Origin: JBFWNG01 sp050251195
GTDB taxonomy: Bacteria; Bdellovibrionota_B; Oligoflexia; Oligoflexales; Oligoflexaceae
Length of the DNA stretch: 64,000 nt
Direction: 5' to 3'
NCBI GenBank assembly: GCA_050251195.1
Contig: JBFWNG010000003.1
Coordinates: forward strand, 434,001-498,000
Under the pieces are notes generated by a model that was not told where the DNA came from, did no database searches, and saw only the letters and a program-made list of their open reading frames with translations. The position numbers and the translations under genes were made by a program. How positions within the stretch are numbered: position 1 is the stretch's first letter; each line of letters begins with the position of its first letter. Shown here piece by piece: positions 57,905 through 64,000 of the stretch.

Positions 57905-60421
57905 ATGGACAACTTAACTTTGGAACGAGGGAACGCCCAAGTGTCAGAATCACAAGTAGGAATGAGTAATTATACTGCGAGTAACATTCAAGTTTTGGAA
58001 GGGCTTGAAGCCGTCCGAAAAAGACCGGGTATGTATATTGGTTCTACTTCGACCGAAGGATTGCATCACCTGGTTTATGAGATTGTTGACAACTCCATAG
58101 ACGAAGCCATGGGAGGCCACTGCGATAAGATTGACGTAACCATTCATATGGATGGATCGGTTACCGTTCGCGATAACGGTCGCGGAATTCCCGTGAGCAT
58201 TCATCCCAAAGAAGGTGTTTCTGCGGTTCAAGTTGTTATGACAATCCTCCATGCAGGTGGAAAATTCGACGACAAGGCCTTTGCTTTTTCCGGCGGTCTC
58301 CACGGTGTCGGCGCCTCAGTTGTTAACGCGCTTTCCGAGTGGTGTATTGTCGAAGTCAGGAGCGGCGGAGAGGTTCATAAGCAAAGCTATCGGCGCGGTA
58401 CGCCCGATGCGCCCCTTAAAATAGTCGGTAAAACAGACACCCGCGGGACCATGACAACTTTCAAGCCTGACGGGGAAATTTTCTCGGATCTGAACTTTAG
58501 CCACGAAGTTCTATCCAAGCGATTCAAAGAGCTCGCCTTCCTCAACAAAGGATTAAAGATCGTCCTGACGGATGAGCGGACGGATAAATCCGCGGAGTTT
58601 TTCTTCGAGGGGGGATTAAAATCGTTCTGCGAATTCCTCGTTAAAGGGAAAACTCCCTTACACGACGAACCTATTTATATTACCGCCCAGAAAATGCGTG
58701 AGGACGGAGTATTGGAAGCGTCGCTCGAAGTCGTATTGCAGTGGACCGACGCGTACAACGAAAGTATGTACTCGTTTGTTAACAACATCAACACGGTCGA
58801 GGGAGGATCCCATCTCACCGGATTAAAATCGGGGTTGACGAGGGTTGTTAACGGGTTTGCCGAATCATCCGGACTGCTGAAAGGGTTCAAGGAAGGGATT
58901 ACCGGGGACGACATCCGCGAGGGTATCGTAGGTATTACCTCAGTTCGCATCAAGAACCCTGAATTCCAGGGACAAACCAAGACAAAGTTGGGTAATGCCG
59001 ACGTCCGTCCTTGGGTTGAAAACGCCGTGTCCGAGAAACTCACCGATTTTTTCAACGAGAACCCCGATATCGTGAAAAGAGTTGTGTCGAAAATAATAGA
59101 TGCCGCGAGAGCGCGCGTTGCTGCCAGAAAAGCCAAGGAGCTCACTCGAAGAAAAGGGGCGCTCGACTTCGCGGGCTTACCGGGGAAAATGGCCGATTGT
59201 CAGCAGAAGAACCCCGAGGAATGCGAATTGTTTCTTGTCGAGGGTGACTCGGCGGGCGGGTCTGCAAAGCAGGCGCGTGATCGAAAAACACAGGCTGTTC
59301 TGCCTCTGCGCGGAAAAATTCTAAACGTAGAAAAAGCGCGATTCGACAAGATGCTCTCTTCGCAAGAAATCAAGCTTTTGATTAAAGCGATTGGAACCGG
59401 CATTGGTAAGGACGATTTTGATATCACCAAGATTCGTTATCACAAAATCGTTTTAATGACGGACGCGGACGTTGACGGTGCACACATTCGGACCTTGTTG
59501 CTAACATTCTTCTTCCGCCATATGCCTCAGATTATTGAACGCGGTTACCTGTATATTGCTCAGCCGCCTCTCTTTAAATATAAAAAGGGCCGAACCGAAC
59601 GGTATCTGAAAGACGACAAAGAACTTATTCAATATCTGAGCGAAGCGGGGATGAGCCGCTTGAAAGTCGTGGACGTGAATCAGCGAACTCTCGACAACGT
59701 TACGGTTCAAGGTCTTTTGACAAAGCTGACGCGTTATAACGAACTGCTCGGTATGGCGTCTAAGCGGCGTGTCCGGGAAGTTTTTGAATTCCTCGTTGAA
59801 AATAACAACATCGATGCGGCTGCATTGTCGGATGACGCTAAAGCGAAGACAGTCCTAGATAACCTGATTGCCTTTATACAGAAAAAGCACGAGGGAACGC
59901 GTGTTTTTGCGAAGGGCTCCGTCACATTTGATCAGGAATACAGTCGGTTCAAATTAGTTCTCGAAACACGCATAAAGGACGTCCCTAAAACATCCGTATT
60001 CGATGCATCATTGGTGGCAAGCGGCGAAGTTATTGAACTTCGGCGAATCAAATCTCAGATGGATGAAATAGCAAAAGGTCCTTTCACGTTCGAAAAAGTG
60101 GCGAAAAAGGATGACGGCGACGGCGAATCCGACAGCACGGCAAAAGGCCTGCTGACTTCGCTCGAATCTCTCAAAGACTTGATCATCGAGGAAGGAAGAA
60201 AAGGCGCTTACATTCAGCGATATAAAGGTCTAGGCGAGATGAACCCGGAGCAACTTGCCGAAACCACGATGGACATGACCAAGAGAACATTGCTTCAGGT
60301 CGAAATTGACGACGTTATAGAAGCTGATCAGGTGTTTAGCACGCTCATGGGTGACTTTGTGGAACCTCGCAGGGATTTCATTCAGATGAACGCGCTTAAC
60401 GTCAAGAACCTCGATATTTAA
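57905..60421 (+). CDS. gyrB: DNA gyrase subunit B
   Basis: An 838-residue ATPase half of gyrase. LEAVRKRPGMYIGST, EIVDNSIDEAMGGHC, VRDNGRGIPV, GLHGVGASVVNALSEW (GHKL ATPase), then the TOPRIM parts ELFLVEGDSAGGSAKQARDRKTQAVLPLRGKILNVEKA and IVLMTDADVDGAHIRTLLLTFF, and the closing RYKGLGEMNPEQLAETTMD. The start at 57905 gives a 20-residue lead. GTG 57941, with GAGGG 9 nt upstream, is an alternative. Confidence 0.97.
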   Translation: MDNLTLERGNAQVSESQVGMSNYTASNIQVLEGLEAVRKRPGMYIGSTSTEGLHHLVYEIVDNSIDEAMGGHCDKIDVTIHMDGSVTVRDNGRGIPVSIHPKEGVSAVQVVMTILHAGGKFDDKAFAFSGGLHGVGASVVNALSEWCIVEVRSGGEVHKQSYRRGTPDAPLKIVGKTDTRGTMTTFKPDGEIFSDLNFSHEVLSKRFKELAFLNKGLKIVLTDERTDKSAEFFFEGGLKSFCEFLVKGKTPLHDEPIYITAQKMREDGVLEASLEVVLQWTDAYNESMYSFVNNINTVEGGSHLTGLKSGLTRVVNGFAESSGLLKGFKEGITGDDIREGIVGITSVRIKNPEFQGQTKTKLGNADVRPWVENAVSEKLTDFFNENPDIVKRVVSKIIDAARARVAARKAKELTRRKGALDFAGLPGKMADCQQKNPEECELFLVEGDSAGGSAKQARDRKTQAVLPLRGKILNVEKARFDKMLSSQEIKLLIKAIGTGIGKDDFDITKIRYHKIVLMTDADVDGAHIRTLLLTFFFRHMPQIIERGYLYIAQPPLFKYKKGRTERYLKDDKELIQYLSEAGMSRLKVVDVNQRTLDNVTVQGLLTKLTRYNELLGMASKRRVREVFEFLVENNNIDAAALSDDAKAKTVLDNLIAFIQKKHEGTRVFAKGSVTFDQEYSRFKLVLETRIKDVPKTSVFDASLVASGEVIELRRIKSQMDEIAKGPFTFEKVAKKDDGDGESDSTAKGLLTSLESLKDLIIEEGRKGAYIQRYKGLGEMNPEQLAETTMDMTKRTLLQVEIDDVIEADQVFSTLMGDFVEPRRDFIQMNALNVKNLDI

Positions 60422-60433
60422 GGTTGGTTGCAA

Positions 60434-62881
60434 ATGGATTTTATCGAACAGTCTCAAAAAGTTTATATCGAAGACGAAATCAAAGAATCGTTCTTAAGTT
60501 ATTCGATGAGCGTCATTGTCTCTCGTGCGCTTCCCGACGTTCGGGACGGCTTCAAGCCAGTGCACCGCAGAATTCTTTACGCAATGCATTTACTGAAGAA
60601 CTACCATAATCGACCCTACCTCAAGTCGGCGAGAATTGTCGGAGAGGTCATCGGTCGTTTCCACCCCCACGGTGATTCCGCGGTGTATGACGCATTGGTT
60701 CGAATGGCCCAACCGTTTTCGCTTCGTTACCCGGTTGTTCAGGGCCAAGGCAACTTCGGCTCGATCGACGGCGATTCAGCGGCGGCTATGCGTTATACAG
60801 AGGTTCGACTCCAACAAGTCGCCGACCTCATTCTTGCCGATATTGACAAAGAGACGGTAAACTTTGGTCCCAACTACGACAACAAAGAAGTGGAGCCCCT
60901 ACTTCTGCCGACGAAGTTGCCAGCGTTGCTTGTCAACGGATCAAGCGGTATTGCCGTCGGTATGGCGACCAATATTCCCCCGCACAATATTACGGAAGTT
61001 GTCGACGCACTTTACGCGCTCATTGAAAATCCCAATATCACCTGCGCCGAACTCATGCGCTATATCAAGGGTCCGGACTTCCCGACCAGAGGAATAATCT
61101 ACGGAACAGCCGGAATCCATCAGGCTTACATGACCGGCCGCGGGGCAGTCATCTGTCGGGCGCGCGCGCACGTTGAGTCCAACGGCGGCAAAGAAAAGAT
61201 CATCATCACCGAGTTGCCGTATCAGGTGAACAAGGCAAGGCTTATCGAAAAGATCGCCGAGCTTGTTACCGAAAAGAAAATCGAGGGAATCTCCGATTTA
61301 AGAGACGAATCGGCGCAAGAGGATATTCGAGTTGTCATTGACGTTCGCAAGGGTGAGGTTGCAGAGGTTCTTCTCAACAACCTGTACAAACAAACTCAAA
61401 TGCAAACCTCTTTCGGCGTCAATACCGTTGCGCTTGTTAACGGTATTCCAAAACTCCTCACCTTAAAAGAGGTGCTGGAACACTTCTATACCCATCGGCA
61501 AGAAGTGATCTTGCGCAGAACGGCTTATGATCTTCGAAAAGCTGAAGAAAAGGCGCATCTTTTGCTCGGATTAAAAATCGCTGTCGAGAATGCCGACGAG
61601 GTTGTCAGTCTTATTCGAAAAGCTCCGGATACGCCCACAGCTCATGTCCAATTGAAGGAGCGCTTTGAGCTTTCCGACGAACAGGCAAAAGCGATCTTGG
61701 AAATGCGTTTGGCACGCTTGACAAGTTTGGAGCGCGAAAAGATCGTTGCGGACTACAAAGCGACTATGGAAATTATCGTCGACTTGAAAGATATCTTGGA
61801 TCGACCTGAGCGCGTTGTGAAGATTATCAAAGACGAATTGGCGGAATTGAGAGAAAAGCACGGCGACGACCGAATTACGGAGATCGTGCCTTCCGAAGCA
61901 GACGAATTTTCGATGGAAAGCCTTGTGGCTGACGAAGAGGTAGTCGTTACAGTCTCTCACGCCGGCTACGTCAAGAGAACCCCTCTAGTCCAAATTGCGG
62001 CGCAACGGCGCGGCGGCAAGGGCCGTCAGGGCATGAAGACCAAGTCGGAAGACTTTGTGAAAGACTTGTTCATAGCGACCAACCACCAATCGCTCATGTG
62101 CTTTACGGATCTCGGCAAAGTCTACGAAATGAAAGTTTACAACACGCCGGAGTCGCCTCTAACCGGTAAAGGCAAGCATTTCGCTAACCTATTGAAAATC
62201 GCGCCTACCGAAAAAGTCGTGTCAGTTCTGCCGGTGAAGGAGTTTAAGGAAGGCAGTTATATTGTTTCCGTAACCAAGAACGGATTCATAAAGAAAACCG
62301 ATCTTATGGCCTTTAGTAACTTGAGATCGTCCGGAATCATAGGACTCAAGCTCGACGATAACGATAGCTTGATCTCCTGCTCCATTACCGGAGGAGAGGA
62401 CGATATCCTTATTGCTACCAAGATGGGTAAAGCTATCCGGTTCAAGGAGGCTGACATTCGACCTATGGGTCGTTCGGCCCGCGGTGTGACGGCCATCAAA
62501 TTCTCTGACGAAGGGGACGAAGTCATTGGACTCGAGGTCATTAAAGGCGAAAATGCCATTCTTTCCGTGTGCGAGAACGGTTACGGTAAGCGCACCCCGC
62601 TCGAAGAATATAGAATCCAGACCCGGGCGGGCAAAGGGATCTATACGATTAAGGTCACCGAAAGAAATGGACCGGTCGTAAGCATAATGCAGGTATCGGA
62701 AGACGACCATGTTATGGTAATGACAGCATCTGGTAAGGTGATGCGGTTCACCGTAAACGAAATCGGCCTGATAGGACGGCTGACGCAAGGCGTAAGATTG
62801 ATGAACCTGGATCCAGGCGAAAAGATCATAAGCTTGGCGAAGATTGCGGTGATTGACGGAGAAGAAGTCGAAGCCCCATGA
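60434..62881 (+). CDS. gyrA: DNA gyrase subunit A
   Basis: About 815 residues. The catalytic Tyr is Y121 in AAAMRYTEVRL. The quinolone-resistance region has the sensitive-type Ser82 and Asp86 (HPHGDSAVYDALVRMAQPF). The GyrA box QRRGGKG, in AAQRRGGKGRQG, separates it from ParC and shows it can wrap DNA for negative supercoiling. ATG 60434 is preferred to TTG 60428. Its stop overlaps gatC as ATGA. Confidence 0.97.
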   Translation: MDFIEQSQKVYIEDEIKESFLSYSMSVIVSRALPDVRDGFKPVHRRILYAMHLLKNYHNRPYLKSARIVGEVIGRFHPHGDSAVYDALVRMAQPFSLRYPVVQGQGNFGSIDGDSAAAMRYTEVRLQQVADLILADIDKETVNFGPNYDNKEVEPLLLPTKLPALLVNGSSGIAVGMATNIPPHNITEVVDALYALIENPNITCAELMRYIKGPDFPTRGIIYGTAGIHQAYMTGRGAVICRARAHVESNGGKEKIIITELPYQVNKARLIEKIAELVTEKKIEGISDLRDESAQEDIRVVIDVRKGEVAEVLLNNLYKQTQMQTSFGVNTVALVNGIPKLLTLKEVLEHFYTHRQEVILRRTAYDLRKAEEKAHLLLGLKIAVENADEVVSLIRKAPDTPTAHVQLKERFELSDEQAKAILEMRLARLTSLEREKIVADYKATMEIIVDLKDILDRPERVVKIIKDELAELREKHGDDRITEIVPSEADEFSMESLVADEEVVVTVSHAGYVKRTPLVQIAAQRRGGKGRQGMKTKSEDFVKDLFIATNHQSLMCFTDLGKVYEMKVYNTPESPLTGKGKHFANLLKIAPTEKVVSVLPVKEFKEGSYIVSVTKNGFIKKTDLMAFSNLRSSGIIGLKLDDNDSLISCSITGGEDDILIATKMGKAIRFKEADIRPMGRSARGVTAIKFSDEGDEVIGLEVIKGENAILSVCENGYGKRTPLEEYRIQTRAGKGIYTIKVTERNGPVVSIMQVSEDDHVMVMTASGKVMRFTVNEIGLIGRLTQGVRLMNLDPGEKIISLAKIAVIDGEEVEAP

Positions 62882-63168
62882 AAGTTGAGATAAACGAAGA
62901 ATTGATCGAGAAGATCGCCAGCTTGGCGAAATTATCCCTGAACGTGGAAGAGAAGACTTACTACAAGAGCCAGTTTGGGAAAATTCTTTCGTATTTTGAT
63001 GAACTTGATGCGGTTGTTGCGAAACAAGGCAATGAGAAATCTCTTGCTGGTACCTCGACTCCAGAGCGTCCCGATGAAGTTGTTCAAAGTTGTCCCGTCG
63101 CTGACGTTATAGCATTGGCGCCGGACAAAGTTGGTACAGCGATCCAGGTTCCCAAAATCATCGAATAG
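62878..63168 (+). CDS. gatC: Asp-tRNA(Asn)/Glu-tRNA(Gln) amidotransferase subunit C
   Basis: A 96-residue subunit that stabilises GatA in the GatCAB amidotransferase. It matches the family: IEKIASLAKLSLNVEEKTYYKSQFGKILSYFDELDAV and the C-terminal APDKVGTAIQVPKIIE. ATG overlaps the gyrA stop (ATGA), so it is translationally coupled to gyrA; gatA follows after 12 bp. Confidence 0.95.
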   Translation: MKVEINEELIEKIASLAKLSLNVEEKTYYKSQFGKILSYFDELDAVVAKQGNEKSLAGTSTPERPDEVVQSCPVADVIALAPDKVGTAIQVPKIIE

Positions 63169-63180
63169 CAGAGCTTCCGG

Positions 63181-64000
63181 ATGTTAAAACCATTTGGGCA
63201 ATACGCACATTCCATTTCCGAACTTGTTAACACCGGCTCGGTGAAAGCTGAAGACGTTCTTTCTTTCTATCTGGATAGACTGACGAAACTTGCGCCGAAG
63301 TTGAACTCGCACATTTTCTACGATGCGAAAAAAGTTGCGGCTGCAGCCGAAAAACAAATCGACTACGTCAATGATAGCCGTAAGCGTGGCAAACGCCTAA
63401 AGCTAGCGGGTGTTCCGATCGCCGTGAAAGATAATATCTTGACGGTCGATTTTCCCACTACAGCGGCATCACGGATTCTCGCGAATTTCACCTCTATTTA
63501 CGATGCAACGGTTGTGCGAAGGCTTAAGGAAGAAGGCGCATTCGTGTTGGGTAAAACCAATCTCGACGAATTTGCCATGGGCAGTTCGAACGAGAACTCC
63601 GCGTTTGGCGGCTGTAAGAACCCCTGGGATTTAAACCGCGTGCCGGGCGGCTCATCAGGGGGATCGGTGGCGGCCGTGGCAGCCGACATAAGTCCGGTTT
63701 CCCTAGGTTCCGACACGGGCGGTTCGATACGGCAACCCGCAAGTTTCTGCGGAACCGTTGGCCTCAAACCAACTTATGGACGCATCAGTCGATACGGTCT
63801 TATCGCTTTTGGTTCTTCTCTCGACCAGATTGGACCGTTCTCGCGAACCGTAAAGGATTCCGCGTTATTGTTTGACGTGATGTCTGGCTACGACAAGCTC
63901 GATTCGACCAGCGTCAACCGACCGCAGGAAAATGTTTCCGACGCCCTAGCTAAAGCCCCCAAAAATCTTGCCGGGATGAAAATCGGCGTCATCAAAGAGT
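63181..64000 (+). CDS. gatA: Asp-tRNA(Asn)/Glu-tRNA(Gln) amidotransferase subunit A, 3' truncated by window edge
   Basis: The first 273 residues of GatA, the glutaminase subunit of GatCAB; the frame is still open at the window end. The amidase-signature triad is intact: K83 (IAVKDN), cis-Ser S158 (PGGSSGGS) and nucleophile S182 (SDTGGSIRQPAS). GatCAB makes Gln-tRNA(Gln) and/or Asn-tRNA(Asn) by amidation, so the organism may lack GlnRS or AsnRS. gatB is not in the window. Confidence 0.95.
   Translation, partial: MLKPFGQYAHSISELVNTGSVKAEDVLSFYLDRLTKLAPKLNSHIFYDAKKVAAAAEKQIDYVNDSRKRGKRLKLAGVPIAVKDNILTVDFPTTAASRILANFTSIYDATVVRRLKEEGAFVLGKTNLDEFAMGSSNENSAFGGCKNPWDLNRVPGGSSGGSVAAVAADISPVSLGSDTGGSIRQPASFCGTVGLKPTYGRISRYGLIAFGSSLDQIGPFSRTVKDSALLFDVMSGYDKLDSTSVNRPQENVSDALAKAPKNLAGMKIGVIKE

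Noticed and set aside
60434..62881. quinolone-resistance change in GyrA
   Set aside because: The positions equivalent to E. coli S83 and D87 are Ser and Asp.
1..64000. tRNA, rRNA, CRISPR, insertion sequence, prophage, defence island
   Set aside because: No cloverleaf, spacer array, transposase or integrase was seen; gene content is core throughout.

Overview
The window is a compact stretch of bacterial chromosome that spans a probable replication origin. Gene content suggests a diderm bacterium of the former Deltaproteobacteria, most likely Bdellovibrionota-like: RpoH-type sigma factor, SdhCAB with a single cytochrome b558 subunit, separate b and b' ATP synthase subunits, an AmgK/MurU-like pair, and parAB next to the atp genes. 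This placement is inference from gene content and was not checked by phylogeny. I saw no rRNA, tRNA, CRISPR, insertion sequence, prophage or defence gene. Nearly everything is core metabolism and cell-cycle machinery, so the less expected signals are mostly small and regulatory.

Layout: (1) 1-7.1 kb, plus strand: a 5'-truncated Nudix hydrolase, NAD-type isocitrate dehydrogenase, PP2C phosphatase, M23 envelope peptidase, SecA, an unknown one-TM protein and RNase PH. (2) 7.1-7.5 kb: a nested hairpin and a small ribbon-helix-helix-like gene whose 5' end carries phased TACATG repeats. (3) 7.5-20.2 kb, minus strand: one tightly packed run, in transcription order an ICMT-like membrane protein, yajC, a PorV/UPF0164-like barrel, an M16 peptidase, sdhCAB and purSQLF. 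(4) 20.2-26.4 kb: UvrD/PcrA helicase, a cluster of GTCATCCTGAGC repeats, RpoH, a lipid-kinase-like protein and an AmgK/MurU-like pair. (5) 26.4-29.1 kb: a two-LysM lipoprotein preceded by a 16-codon leader ORF and a good promoter, then an unknown polytopic membrane protein. (6) 29.2-43.0 kb, plus strand: the division and cell-wall cluster mraZ-rsmH-ftsL-ftsI-murF-mraY-murD-ftsW-murC-ftsQ-ftsA-ftsZ, without murE, murG, murB or ddl. (7) 43.2-54.9 kb, minus strand: an NDUFA9-like reductase, a glycosyltransferase, and the ATP synthase genes split into two blocks (atpZ-atpI-atpB-atpE and atpF'-atpF-atpH-atpA-atpG-atpD-atpC) by parA-parB and two perfect parS sites. (8) 55.0-64.0 kb, plus strand: dnaA, an origin-like spacer, dnaN, gyrB, gyrA, gatC and a 3'-truncated gatA.

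How it fits together: coding strand flips at dnaA, with about 11.7 kb of leftward genes on one side and 9 kb of rightward genes on the other. The dnaA-dnaN spacer has a perfect DnaA box, near-perfect boxes, a run of CTA triplets matching the DnaA-trio pattern, and AT-rich DNA. The parS sites lie about 3.5 kb away, so initiation and segregation signals are adjacent. The division cluster has a triple-repeat MraZ operator in front of mraZ and a consensus -35/-10 promoter directly before ftsZ. Wall synthesis, wall recycling (AmgK/MurU-like) and wall binding (LysM, M23) genes lie within the same 27 kb. I found no clearly novel system; the best leads are the leader ORF and palindromes of the LysM lipoprotein gene, the TACATG repeats, and the origin architecture.
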